Shown here piece by piece: positions 51,638 through 60,293 of a stretch of DNA of 64,000 bases; the first letter of the stretch is position 1; each line of letters opens with the position of its first letter. A program made the translations under genes and the position numbers. The stretch spans positions 16,184 through 80,183 of the forward strand of contig NZ_JBASBR010000014.1 in NCBI RefSeq assembly GCF_049651205.1, read 5' to 3'. The notes beneath the pieces are model-generated. The model did no database searches. It saw only the letters and a list, made by a program, of their open reading frames with translations, and was not told the origin of the DNA. Source of the stretch: Castellaniella sp049651205 (GTDB lineage Bacteria; Pseudomonadota; Gammaproteobacteria; Burkholderiales; Burkholderiaceae_B).

Positions 51638-53070
51638 TTTCGGCCAACCTCGTTACGCTGCTGTATCTTGTCGCCTCGGTGTGCTTCATCCAGGCCCTCA
51701 AAGGGCTTTCGCACCCCACCACATCGCGTCGCGGCAATCTTTTTGGCATGGTCGGCATGGCCATCGCCATTCTTACCACCGCCGCCCTCATCATCAGCCT
51801 GGCCACCGATGGCACCACAGGCCTGGGTCTGGGCCGCATCGTGCTGGGCCTGCTGATTGGCGGCAGCATCGGCACGCTGCTGGCACGCAAGGTCGAGATG
51901 ACCAAAATGCCCGAGCTCATCGCCTTCATGCACAGCATGATCGGCCTGGCTGCCGTGGCCATTGCCGTGGCCGTGGTGGCCGAGCCCCACGCCTTTGGCA
52001 TCGCCGCCCCGGGCGCGCCCTTGCCCACCGGCAACCGGCTAGAGCTTTTCATTGGCACCTTTGTGGGCGCCATCACGTTCTCGGGTTCGGTCATCGCCTT
52101 TGGCAAGCTGTCGGGCAAATACAAGTTCCGCCTGTTCAAGGGCGCCCCGGTGGTGTTTCCCGGCCAGCACATGCTTAACCTGCTGCTGGCCATCACCATG
52201 CTGGCCTGCGGCTTCTGGTTCATGGCCACGCAGTCGTGGCTGCCCTTCGTGCTGATGGCCCTCATCGCATTTCTGCTGGGCGTGCTCATCATCATCCCCA
52301 TCGGCGGCGCCGATATGCCGGTGGTGATTTCCATGCTCAACAGCTATTCCGGGTGGGCGGCGGCCGGCATCGGCTTTTCACTGAATAACCCGATGCTGAT
52401 CATTGCCGGTTCGCTGGTGGGTTCGTCTGGCGCAATTCTGTCCTACATCATGTGCAGGGCCATGAACCGCTCGTTCTTCAACGTAATTTTGGGTGGTTTT
52501 GGTGCCGAGCCCTCGGCCGCTGGCCATGCAGACGCAGGCCAGCGCAGTGTCAAATCGGGCAGCCCCGACGACGCCGCTTTCCTCATGAGCAACGCCGAGT
52601 CGGTCACCATCATCCCGGGTTACGGCCTGGCCGTGGCGCGCGCCCAGCATGCGCTTAAAGAGCTTGCCGGCAAGCTGGCCAGCCAGGGGGTCACCGTCAA
52701 ATACGCCATCCACCCAGTGGCCGGACGCATGCCTGGACACATGAACGTCCTGCTGGCCGAGGCCGAAGTGCCCTACGATCAAGTGTTCGAGATGGAAGAC
52801 ATCAACGGCGAGTTTGGCCAAACCGATGTGGTGCTGGTGCTGGGCGCCAACGACGTCGTCAACCCCGCCGCCAAAAACGATCCAGGCTCGCCCATTGCCG
52901 GCATGCCGATTCTCGAGGCCTACAAGGCGCGCACCGTGATCGTCAACAAGCGCTCGATGGCCGCCGGCTATGCCGGGCTGGACAACGAGCTGTTTTACAT
53001 GGATAAAACCATGATGGTGTTTGGCGACGCCAAGAAAGTACTGGAGGACATGCTTAAAGCGCTGGAGTAA
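51634..53070 (+). CDS. pntB: NAD(P) transhydrogenase subunit beta
   Basis: 478 residues. About nine transmembrane helices (1-270) are followed by the NADP-binding domain III (about 310-478): SVTIIPGYGLAVARAQHALKELA, HPVAGRMPGHMNVLLAEA, VVLVLGANDVVNPAAKNDPGSPIAGMP and SMAAGYAGLDNELFY. It completes the proton-translocating enzyme that supplies NADPH. A weak ACGGG-TATT-CCCGT hairpin follows the stop at 53077-53090. Confidence 0.97.
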   Translation: MISANLVTLLYLVASVCFIQALKGLSHPTTSRRGNLFGMVGMAIAILTTAALIISLATDGTTGLGLGRIVLGLLIGGSIGTLLARKVEMTKMPELIAFMHSMIGLAAVAIAVAVVAEPHAFGIAAPGAPLPTGNRLELFIGTFVGAITFSGSVIAFGKLSGKYKFRLFKGAPVVFPGQHMLNLLLAITMLACGFWFMATQSWLPFVLMALIAFLLGVLIIIPIGGADMPVVISMLNSYSGWAAAGIGFSLNNPMLIIAGSLVGSSGAILSYIMCRAMNRSFFNVILGGFGAEPSAAGHADAGQRSVKSGSPDDAAFLMSNAESVTIIPGYGLAVARAQHALKELAGKLASQGVTVKYAIHPVAGRMPGHMNVLLAEAEVPYDQVFEMEDINGEFGQTDVVLVLGANDVVNPAAKNDPGSPIAGMPILEAYKARTVIVNKRSMAAGYAGLDNELFYMDKTMMVFGDAKKVLEDMLKALE

Positions 53071-53178
53071 ACCGTCACGGGTATTCCCGTATAAAAGGGG
53101 GCTTTCTTACCGGTTTGCCTGCCATTCTTATCGGATAGAATTCAGGCTAATCCACCCTTGCTTTTTTGCGCCCCCAAC

Positions 53179-53916
53179 ATGGCTACCCAAGAAGACGATC
53201 CGTACCTGGTGTCCCAGGCTCTGGACATCCAGAATATTGTCCAAGGCCTGCTCAAGCAGCGTGCCCTGGTGCGTCTGGATATCCCCGGCCATGCGGTCTC
53301 CATCATCACCACCTTGCTCGAAGTCGACAGCAAGGCCAAAACCCTGGTGTGGGACAACGCCTCGGACGACAAGATCAACTCGCAGCTGCTGCGCGCGCCG
53401 GTTGTACGGCTGCAAGGCATGCTCGAGCGCGTGATGATCGAATTCACCGGCCGCTTGCACCCCACCATGGAGGGCGGGCGCCCGGCGTTTTCCATGGCCT
53501 GGCCCACGCACCTGCGGCGCATGCAGCGGCGCGAGTTCTTCCGCATGGATGTGCCCGCCAGCAACCCGGTTACCTGCATCGTCAAAGACTCTGCTCTGCC
53601 AAACGGGCAAGCCACCCTGACTCTGGCCAATATCAGTGCCGGCGGCCTGCAGCTCATCGACAAGCTCGATCTTCTGGCCAATCACCCCATCGGCACCTTC
53701 TTTGACGACTGCGTGCTTCATTTGCCCGGCACTGGCACGCTTACCGTAACCCTACGGCTGCTGCGCCACACCCGTTTACTGCAAGAGGGCGACAAACCCC
53801 TGCTGATGGTGGCCTGCCGTTATTTCAATCTGCCTGCCAACCGCCAGATCACGCTTCAGCAATACGTCGGCGCACTCGAGCGCGCCGTGCTGGCCCGCCG
53901 CTGGGGAACCGAATAA
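53179..53916 (+). CDS. ycgR: YcgR-like flagellar brake protein (PilZ domain)
   Basis: About 245 residues. An N-terminal YcgR domain (about 1-115) precedes a C-terminal PilZ domain whose c-di-GMP motif reads RRMQRREFFRMDVP with TLANISAGGLQL. c-di-GMP-bound YcgR slows the flagellar motor. The ATG at 53179 is likely; a TTG at 53158 would add seven residues. No flagellar genes are nearby, but a chemotaxis receptor and two c-di-GMP enzymes are in the window. Confidence 0.9.
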   Translation: MATQEDDPYLVSQALDIQNIVQGLLKQRALVRLDIPGHAVSIITTLLEVDSKAKTLVWDNASDDKINSQLLRAPVVRLQGMLERVMIEFTGRLHPTMEGGRPAFSMAWPTHLRRMQRREFFRMDVPASNPVTCIVKDSALPNGQATLTLANISAGGLQLIDKLDLLANHPIGTFFDDCVLHLPGTGTLTVTLRLLRHTRLLQEGDKPLLMVACRYFNLPANRQITLQQYVGALERAVLARRWGTE

Positions 53917-54011
53917 ACCCTCACGCCCCCGCGGCTTGGCCTCATCACCCATGCGCATTTGGCCGGTCGTGGCTGAAACGCCCAGAGTGAATAAAGCCGC
54001 CAAACCTTCAT

Positions 54012-54033
54012 AAATATATCAATTGCATATTTA
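54012..54033. promoter_or_regulatory. Putative GntR operator upstream of the hydroxyproline plus-strand operon
   Basis: AAATATAT-N7-ATATTTA, with an AAATAT/ATATTT inverted repeat around CAATTG, lies 25 bp before the dehydrogenase ATG. The same AAATATAT-N7-ATAT spacing occurs upstream of the facing operon at 59461. The clustered GntR protein is the likely binder. Confidence 0.55.
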
Positions 54034-54057
54034 GATCGGCTGTGCCACTATTTCACG

Positions 54058-55326
54058 ATGGAAACTTCCTCGTGCGATATCGCCATTATTGGCGGCGGCA
54101 TCATTGGTGCCAGCTGCGCCCTGGCGCTGGCCGATACCGGCCAACAGGTCGTGCTGATCGAGCCCCAGGATCTGGCCAGCGGCGCCAGCAAAGGCAATGC
54201 CGGTGCGCTGGCGTTTGCCGACATCCTGCCGCTGGCCTCGCCGCGCATTATCCGCCAGGCATTTCGCTGGCTGGCCGATCCCCTCGGCCCGCTTAGCCTG
54301 GCGCCCAGCTATTTGCTGCCCGTTGCCCCCTGGCTGCTGCAGCTGTGGCGCGCCAGCCTGCCAGACCGCTACCCTGCCAATATCCGCGCCCAGGTGGCAC
54401 TGATGCAACTGGCCCAAACCGAGATGGACGCCCTGCTGGAAAACGCGGGGCTGCAATCGCATCTGCACACCCAGGGTGTGCTTGAAGTCTACGAAGGCGC
54501 ACACCGCCTGCAGGCCGCCCAAGGCACCGCGCAATGGCGCGACCGCTACGGCATCGAAGCCCAGGTGCTGCAAGGAGCCGATCTGGCCGCACGTCAGCCG
54601 GGGCTGGCGCCGCGCTTCACGCATGGGGTGTACATCCCCGGCTGGCGCAATGTGGGCGATCCCCAGGCGTTGGGCCAGGCCATCGGCCAGTGCGCGCAAT
54701 CGCGCGGCGTGCAGCATCTGCGGCAATCTGTGCGCTGGCTGCAGCCCAGCGGCCAGGGTGTGCGGCTGATCCTCGAAGACGGCCGCCTGCTGCAGGCCGG
54801 GCAAGTGGTGGTGGCCGCCGGCGCGCACTCGCGCCAGCTGGCACAAGGCGTGGGCGACCGCATCCCGCTGGATACCGAACGCGGCTACAACACCACGCTG
54901 CCCCCCGATGCGCTGGACCTGCGCCAGCAAATTACCTTTAGCGACCACGGCTTTGTGGTGTCGCCGCTGCGTTGCGGCATCCGCGTGGGCGGCGCGGTAG
55001 AGCTTGCAGGCCTGAAGCGCGCCCCCAATTATCAGCGGGCGCAGGCCATGCTAAACAAGGCCAAGGCCTTTTTGCCAGATCTGGATACCCGGGACGGCAC
55101 GCCCTGGATGGGGTTTCGGCCAAGCTTGCCGGATTCCCTGCCCATCATTGCGCGCTCGCCGCACCACCCTGCCGTGGTGTACGCCTTTGGCCACGGCCAT
55201 CTGGGGCTGACGCAAAGCGCAGCCACCGCCCGCCTGGTGCGCGACATCATCACGCAAAACACACCGGCCATCGATTTGCATCCTTACCGGGTGCAGCGGT
55301 TCTCTTTATGGGGCAAACGGACATGA
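54058..55326 (+). CDS. D-4-hydroxyproline dehydrogenase (DadA-like FAD oxidoreductase)
   Basis: 422 residues of the DAO/DadA fold. The FAD motif DIAIIGGGIIGASCALALADTGQQVVLIE starts near residue 6, and QSAATARLVRDIITQ lies near the end, as in DadA. It should oxidise cis-4-hydroxy-D-proline to pyrroline-4-hydroxy-2-carboxylate, given its operon with the epimerase and the facing deaminase/aldehyde dehydrogenase genes. Sequence alone would allow another D-amino acid. Its stop overlaps the epimerase start (ATGA). Confidence 0.85.
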   Translation: METSSCDIAIIGGGIIGASCALALADTGQQVVLIEPQDLASGASKGNAGALAFADILPLASPRIIRQAFRWLADPLGPLSLAPSYLLPVAPWLLQLWRASLPDRYPANIRAQVALMQLAQTEMDALLENAGLQSHLHTQGVLEVYEGAHRLQAAQGTAQWRDRYGIEAQVLQGADLAARQPGLAPRFTHGVYIPGWRNVGDPQALGQAIGQCAQSRGVQHLRQSVRWLQPSGQGVRLILEDGRLLQAGQVVVAAGAHSRQLAQGVGDRIPLDTERGYNTTLPPDALDLRQQITFSDHGFVVSPLRCGIRVGGAVELAGLKRAPNYQRAQAMLNKAKAFLPDLDTRDGTPWMGFRPSLPDSLPIIARSPHHPAVVYAFGHGHLGLTQSAATARLVRDIITQNTPAIDLHPYRVQRFSLWGKRT

Positions 55327-56276
55327 CGCAGATGACGCACACAAGGCGCATCAGGATTCTGGATTCCCACACGGGCGGCGAACCCACGCGCCTGGTGCTG
55401 GATGGGTTTCCCGACCTGGGCGACGGCGATATGGCCCAGCGCCGCACGCGGCTGGCCACCCAACACGATGCCTGGCGCCAGGCGGTGATTTTAGAACCAC
55501 GCGGCCACGACGTGCTGGTGGGCGCGCTGCTGTGCGCACCGCAAGATCCGGCCAATGCGGCCGGCGTCATCTTCTTCAACAACACCGGCTACTTGGGCAT
55601 GTGCGGCCACGGCACCATCGGGCTGGTGGTATCGCTGGCCTATCTGGACCGCCTGCAGCCCGGCGTGCACCAGATCGAAACCCCGGTGGGCACGGTATCG
55701 GCCACGCTGCACGACGATTTAAGCGTCAGCGTGCAAAACGTGCCTTCCTATCGCTATCGCAAGGCGGTAACTGTAGACGTACCAGGCCTGGGCCCGATTA
55801 CCGGCGACATCGCCTGGGGGGGCAACTGGTTCTTTTTGGTGGATGCGCCCGATAAAGTACATGCAGGCGCCGACACCCGGGCACTGACGCAAATCACCGT
55901 GGCCATCCAGCAAGCGCTGCAGGCGCAAAATATCCGCGGGCGCGATAATGCCCTGATCGACCACATCGAGCTGTTTGGGCCCGACCCCGAGGCCAACAGC
56001 CGCAGCTTTGTGCTGTGCCCAGGCCAGGCGTACGACAGATCGCCCTGTGGCACGGGCACCAGCGCCAAACTGGCCTGCCTGGCCGCCGACGGCAAGCTGG
56101 CCGAAGGCCAGACCTGGCGGCAGAACAGCATCATCGGCAGCCAGTTTCAGGCCTTTTATCACGCCGGGCCCGACAACACCGTCATCCCCACCCTGCGCGG
56201 GCAGGCACACATCAGCGGCGAAACCACGCTTATCCTGCAAGACGACGACCCCTTTGCCTGGGGGATCCCGGCATGA
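55323..56276 (+). CDS. 4-hydroxyproline 2-epimerase (proline racemase family)
   Basis: 317 residues from the ATG overlapping the upstream stop. Both catalytic cysteines are present: GYLGMCGHGTIG near residue 90 and DRSPCGTGTSAKLA near residue 237. RILDSHTGGEPTRLVLDG is the family opening. It interconverts trans-4-hydroxy-L-proline and cis-4-hydroxy-D-proline. The first cysteine being Cys rather than Ser/Thr separates it from trans-3-hydroxyproline dehydratases. Its stop overlaps the GntR gene (ATGA). Confidence 0.93.
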   Translation: MTQMTHTRRIRILDSHTGGEPTRLVLDGFPDLGDGDMAQRRTRLATQHDAWRQAVILEPRGHDVLVGALLCAPQDPANAAGVIFFNNTGYLGMCGHGTIGLVVSLAYLDRLQPGVHQIETPVGTVSATLHDDLSVSVQNVPSYRYRKAVTVDVPGLGPITGDIAWGGNWFFLVDAPDKVHAGADTRALTQITVAIQQALQAQNIRGRDNALIDHIELFGPDPEANSRSFVLCPGQAYDRSPCGTGTSAKLACLAADGKLAEGQTWRQNSIIGSQFQAFYHAGPDNTVIPTLRGQAHISGETTLILQDDDPFAWGIPA

Positions 56277-56935
56277 GCCCCACACGCAGCGCCGCCGTGC
56301 CCAAGACACGCGCCACCGAAGCCGCCTACGACGCCATCGAGCAGATGATTGCCACACTGCAGCTTGAGCCCAACCAGCCGATTGTGGAAAGCGAGCTGAT
56401 CCAGCTGACAGGCCTTGGGCGCACGCCCATCCGCGAAGCCCTGATGCGGCTGGTGGCCAGCGGGCTGATCGAGCAGCAGCCCCGGCGCGGCCTGCGCGTC
56501 AGCGAAATCCGTATTGCCGAGCACCTGATCCTGATTGACACCCGCCGGGTGCTGGAGCGCCTGATTGCGGTGTCTTCAGCGCGGCGCGCCACGCCCGACC
56601 AACGCGCCCGCCTGCTGCAATGCGGGCAGGATATGGTGACGGCGGCGCAGCGTGGTGACCTGGCCGCCTATATGCAGGCCGACCAGGCCCTGGACCGCAT
56701 CAACCACGAGGCCTGCCGCAACCCCTATGCGGTGCAGGCGATTGTGCCGATGATCATCCAGTGCCGGCGCTTCTGGTATGCCTATCAGCACGAGGGGGAT
56801 CTGGAACGCGGCGCCCGTTGCCACTTGGTGGAAGTGCAAGGCATCCACGCCAACGACGCCGACCAGGCCGTGGCCGGCGCCGATGCGCTGATGGATTACC
56901 TGACCGAGTTCACCCGCACGGTGATTGAAGCTTAA
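56273..56935 (+). CDS. GntR-family (FCD domain) regulator of the hydroxyproline cluster
   Basis: 220 residues. The wHTH (VESELIQLTGLGRTPIREALMRLVASGLIEQQPRRGLRVSEI) is at residues 35-85, followed by a helical FCD-type effector domain. It is coupled to the epimerase gene by ATGA and probably represses both operons, sensing a hydroxyproline pathway metabolite. The repeated ATAT-N7-ATAT elements upstream of each operon are likely sites. Confidence 0.88.
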   Translation: MSPTRSAAVPKTRATEAAYDAIEQMIATLQLEPNQPIVESELIQLTGLGRTPIREALMRLVASGLIEQQPRRGLRVSEIRIAEHLILIDTRRVLERLIAVSSARRATPDQRARLLQCGQDMVTAAQRGDLAAYMQADQALDRINHEACRNPYAVQAIVPMIIQCRRFWYAYQHEGDLERGARCHLVEVQGIHANDADQAVAGADALMDYLTEFTRTVIEA

Positions 56936-57004
56936 GCAAGCGGTTGCAATTCCCTACCCACCCGCTTGCCCGGCACAGCAACCCGCCAGGCAAGCGGGTC
57001 GCAA

Positions 57005-58486
57005 TCAATTCACGTACCAGATCGTCTTGGTTTGCTGATACTGATCCAGCGCTTCCAGGCCGTTGTCGCGGCCGCCAAAGCCGGATTGCTTGTAGCCGCC
57101 AAACGGTGTGGTGATATCGCCCTCGGAGAACCCGTTGATGGACACGGTACCCGCCTGGATGGCGCGGGCCACACGCTGGGCACGCGACACATCGCGGGTG
57201 TACAGCGACGCCGCCAGCCCATAGGCGCTGTCATTGGCCAGCTCGATGGCTTCGGCCTCGGTGTCAAACGTGGTAACAGCCAAAATCGGCCCGAATACTT
57301 CTTCGCGAAACAGCCGGGATTGCGCCGAGACCTGATCGAAGATGGTGGGCTCTACGTACCAGCCGCTGCCGATATCGTCACGGATCTGCCCGCCATGTAC
57401 CAAGCGTGCGCCTTCGGCTGCCGCACCCTGCAAAAAGCCCTTGACCTTCTCGAAGTGGGCTTGTTCCACCATCGGGCCGATGCTGACAGAAGCATCCGTG
57501 GGCAAGCCGGTTTTCCAGCCGGACAAAGCCTTCTGCAGGCGCGCCAGCAGCGCATCCTTGATGCCCGATTGCACAATCAGACGCGAGCCGCAGCTGCAGT
57601 TTTCGCCCATATTCCAAAACGCGGCGGCCAGCACGTGATCCACCAGGCCGTCCAGATCGGCGTCATCAAAAATCACTTGCGGGCTTTTACCGCCGCACTC
57701 CAGCACAATCTCCTTGAGATTGCTTTCGGCTGCGTACTTTAAAAAGTAACGCCCCACCTCGGTGGAACCGGTAAACGACACCATGTCCACATCCATGTGG
57801 CGGCCCAGGGCCTCGCCGGCGTCTTCGCCCAGGCCGGTTACCAATAACAAGGCGCCCTCTGGCACGCCGGCCTCGTAGGCCAACTGCGTCATGCGATAGG
57901 CGCTTAAAGAGGTCAGCTCGGCCGGTTTCACCACCACCGAATTACCCGCCGCCAATGCCGGAGCCACTTTCCAGGCATACATCTGGGCGGGGAAGTTCCA
58001 GGGCAGTACGGCGCCCACCACGCCGATGGGCTCTTTGACGATCAGCCCCAGCGCATCCGGCCCCGTGGGGGCAATGCGGCCAAAGCATTTGTCGATGGCC
58101 TCGGCGTACCAGCGAAACGTCTCCAGCGTGGCCGGAAGATCGGTATTCAGGCACTCGGTAATGGGCTTGCCGGCATCCATACAATCCAGTGCAGCCAGCT
58201 CCTCGGAATGCTGAGTCAGGAGATCAGCCCAGCGCAGCATCACGCGCTTGCGCTCGGCGGGCGCCAACTGCGACCACTCGCCCGATTTGAAACTGGTGCG
58301 CGCCACCTGCACGGCATGGTCTACATCCGCTGCCGTGCCCGCTTCGATGGCGCCAATGATGCTGTTATCGATGGGGGTGGTGTTATCCAGCCGGCGGCCC
58401 ACCTGCGTGTGGCCGGGGATCAAATTGCCCGCCCACAAAGTGCCGGCGCGGGCCTGTTCAAAAATCTGGGCTTGGGATTGGGGCAT
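57005..58486 (-). CDS. Aldehyde dehydrogenase, probably 2-oxoglutarate semialdehyde dehydrogenase
   Basis: About 493 residues. KEPIGVVGAVLPWNFPAQMYAWK near residue 140, FTGSTEVGRYF near 240, EIVLECGGKSPQVIFDDADLD with the general-base glutamate near 262, and the catalytic cysteine in NMGENCSCGSRLIVQ near 297. It resembles PuuC/ALDH families. In this cluster it should oxidise 2,5-dioxopentanoate to 2-oxoglutarate. The start at 58486 follows AAGGAGA; the frame is open further to 58510 over the deaminase gene. Confidence 0.88.
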   Translation of the reverse strand: MPQSQAQIFEQARAGTLWAGNLIPGHTQVGRRLDNTTPIDNSIIGAIEAGTAADVDHAVQVARTSFKSGEWSQLAPAERKRVMLRWADLLTQHSEELAALDCMDAGKPITECLNTDLPATLETFRWYAEAIDKCFGRIAPTGPDALGLIVKEPIGVVGAVLPWNFPAQMYAWKVAPALAAGNSVVVKPAELTSLSAYRMTQLAYEAGVPEGALLLVTGLGEDAGEALGRHMDVDMVSFTGSTEVGRYFLKYAAESNLKEIVLECGGKSPQVIFDDADLDGLVDHVLAAAFWNMGENCSCGSRLIVQSGIKDALLARLQKALSGWKTGLPTDASVSIGPMVEQAHFEKVKGFLQGAAAEGARLVHGGQIRDDIGSGWYVEPTIFDQVSAQSRLFREEVFGPILAVTTFDTEAEAIELANDSAYGLAASLYTRDVSRAQRVARAIQAGTVSINGFSEGDITTPFGGYKQSGFGGRDNGLEALDQYQQTKTIWYVN

Positions 58487-58496
58487 TGAGATCTCC

Positions 58497-59369
58497 TTAG
58501 ACGTAAGCATCCAGCATGGTCATAAAGGCCTGGGCATCGGCCTCGGACAGCGGGGCCAGGGGCAGGCGCACGGTACCGGCTTCGATGCCATGGCGGCGGC
58601 AGCCCAGCTTGGCTTTCTGGTTGTAGTCACCAGATTCCATCGCCTGGATCACGGGATACATGCCGGCCATCAACTGGCGCACGTCGTCCCAACGGCCTTG
58701 GGTGGCGGCCTTTACCATCCGCACCTGTTCTGCCGGAAACACATTGGCGCCGCCGCTGATCCAGCTGCGCACGCCCCAAAACAGGAAATCCGCCGCCATA
58801 TCGTCCGAGCCGCTGATAATCTGAAAATCCGGGATGTTGGCCTGGATCAGGGCCAGGGCGCGGTTAAAGTTGCCGCTGCTTTCTTTGATGGCCACGATAT
58901 TGGGGATCTTGGCCAGGTGCAGCACGGTTTCCACAGCAATCTGCACGCCCACGCGCTGGGGGAAATCGTACAAAATGATGGGCAGGGGCGTGGCGGCGGC
59001 CACGGTTTCAAAGTGACGCACAATGCCGGCCTGCTCGGGCAGGCTGTAGGGCGGCGTGGCCAGCATCACGGCGTCGTAGCCCAGGGCCTGGGCGCGCTGC
59101 GCATGCTGGATGGATTGCGGCGTAGACAAGGCATTGATGCCGGCCACCGCCAGCACCCGGCCCTTGGCCTTTTGCGCCACGGTTTGCAGCACGGTGTCGC
59201 GCTCGGCGTCTGTCAGGGCGTAGTACTCGCCCGTGGTGCCGCACGCCACAATGCCGGCCACCCCGGCATCAATAAAGTGATCCACCAATTGCCCCAGCGC
59301 CTGGACATTGACACTGCCATCCTCGGCAAACGGGGTGATGATGGGAACCAGAATACCTTCGATGTGCAT
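58497..59369 (-). CDS. Pyrroline-4-hydroxy-2-carboxylate deaminase (DapA/NAL family)
   Basis: A 290-residue TIM barrel. GTTGEYYALTDAER near residue 44, ILYDFPQRVGVQI with the conserved tyrosine near 131, and VAIKESSGNFNRAL with the Schiff-base lysine near 159. In the hydroxyproline pathway it deaminates the dehydrogenase product to 2,5-dioxopentanoate, used by the aldehyde dehydrogenase just downstream (10 bp). Alternative roles such as another DapA-family aldolase exist, but the context is strong. Confidence 0.87.
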   Translation of the reverse strand: MHIEGILVPIITPFAEDGSVNVQALGQLVDHFIDAGVAGIVACGTTGEYYALTDAERDTVLQTVAQKAKGRVLAVAGINALSTPQSIQHAQRAQALGYDAVMLATPPYSLPEQAGIVRHFETVAAATPLPIILYDFPQRVGVQIAVETVLHLAKIPNIVAIKESSGNFNRALALIQANIPDFQIISGSDDMAADFLFWGVRSWISGGANVFPAEQVRMVKAATQGRWDDVRQLMAGMYPVIQAMESGDYNQKAKLGCRRHGIEAGTVRLPLAPLSEADAQAFMTMLDAYV

Positions 59370-59448
59370 CGCGCTTTCCTTGAAATGGCCTGCGTGATAC
59401 TGGTGCAGGCCATTGCAGGCGCACCAGGATCACAAAACAGGCTTCAGT

Positions 59449-59479
59449 CTAATATTCTTTAAATATATTAGCAACATAT
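59449..59479. promoter_or_regulatory. Putative GntR operator upstream of the deaminase/aldehyde dehydrogenase operon
   Basis: AAATATAT-N7-ATAT (59461-59479) repeats the element found at 54012. It overlaps a perfect inverted repeat CTAATAT-N9-ATATTAG (59449-59471). It lies 80-110 bp before the deaminase ATG, in a suitable position for repression or activation. Confidence 0.55.
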
Positions 59480-59599
59480 CAAAGGAAAGAAAGATCCCAT
59501 CAACTGCAGCCACGGCAGGGGCAGCTGCTGCTCTGGCAAGTGGCTGCGTTGCCGGCTTCCAAGGCCGTCCAGCCAGCCAAGCAGCCAAGCGGCCAGCGC

Positions 59600-59980
59600 C
59601 TACCTTCGGCTGACCAGAAGCTCTACCTTCTTGCGTAACTCAGGATCCTTGCGCACGGCTTTACTGATGCCGTTGTATTCGGCCACGCTCATCCCGCCCG
59701 CCTCTACGCGATCCACCATTTTCTGGTCGGCTTCCACGCGCACAGCCTGCTTGGCTTCGGCGCTGTCGGCGGCCTCAAGGCGCGGTTGATATTCGGCCAC
59801 CACGTCGCTGACTTCGCGCACAGCGCCGGCGTAACGTTTCAGCTGATCTTCGGTGGGGTTGTCGATGGGCTCGTAGGAGGCCGCACTGGCCGGCCCCGCT
59901 GCCCGTACTGCCGTCATCGGCCCGGCCAACCCCAGGGCGACCACAGACGCAGCCATAAACGCTTTCATCAGATGATTCAT
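59600..59980 (-). CDS. DUF4168 domain protein, secreted
   Basis: 126 residues with a signal peptide (KAFMAASVVALGLAGPMTAVRA). The rest matches DUF4168: PTEDQLKRYAGAVREVSDVVAEYQPRLEAADSAEAKQAVRVEADQKMVDRVEAGGMSVAEYNGISKAV. The domain is helical and of unknown function, found in periplasmic proteins of many bacteria. A 21-bp inverted repeat lies 81 bp upstream of its start. Confidence 0.82.
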   Translation of the reverse strand: MNHLMKAFMAASVVALGLAGPMTAVRAAGPASAASYEPIDNPTEDQLKRYAGAVREVSDVVAEYQPRLEAADSAEAKQAVRVEADQKMVDRVEAGGMSVAEYNGISKAVRKDPELRKKVELLVSRR

Positions 59981-60293
59981 GTTGATACTCCTGACTTACG
60001 TGAACAACGTTTCCATGATGGCGACGCATCGGGCTGGATTCAAGTTTCCCGATGTATAGACCTGTGTCGTCATGACACAGGGATTTCCCGTACATCGTGA
60101 GCAAAGACCTGGGCTATGCGGGTTTTATCTGCAAATGCATATCCAAACTATGAAACGAACGCCATTCCGGATGAATTCACTTTTAGTTACGGTACGAATC
60201 GCGCCTGCAGGCTGAGTACCACTTCTAACTCTGCTCGCGCGTTATCCAGAACCGCTAAACTGGCCAGGGATGACGCGCGCACGGAGAACACGC
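59981..60293. other. 313-bp gap between DUF4168 and the TPMT-like gene
   Basis: No gene is seen. It holds the inverted repeat at 60061, an AT-rich part near 60120-60190 where promoters for either side could lie, and ACGGAGA just before the methyltransferase ATG. Confidence 0.4.
60061..60081. promoter_or_regulatory. Perfect inverted repeat upstream of the DUF4168 gene
   Basis: CCTGTGTC-GTCAT-GACACAGG is a perfect 8-bp inverted repeat with a 5-nt centre. It has no T tract and lies between divergent genes, so it looks like an operator. The regulator is unknown. Confidence 0.5.

Noticed and set aside
58248..59462. Open frame of about 400 codons antisense to the deaminase gene
   Set aside because: The deaminase has clear catalytic motifs; the opposite frame does not resemble a protein.
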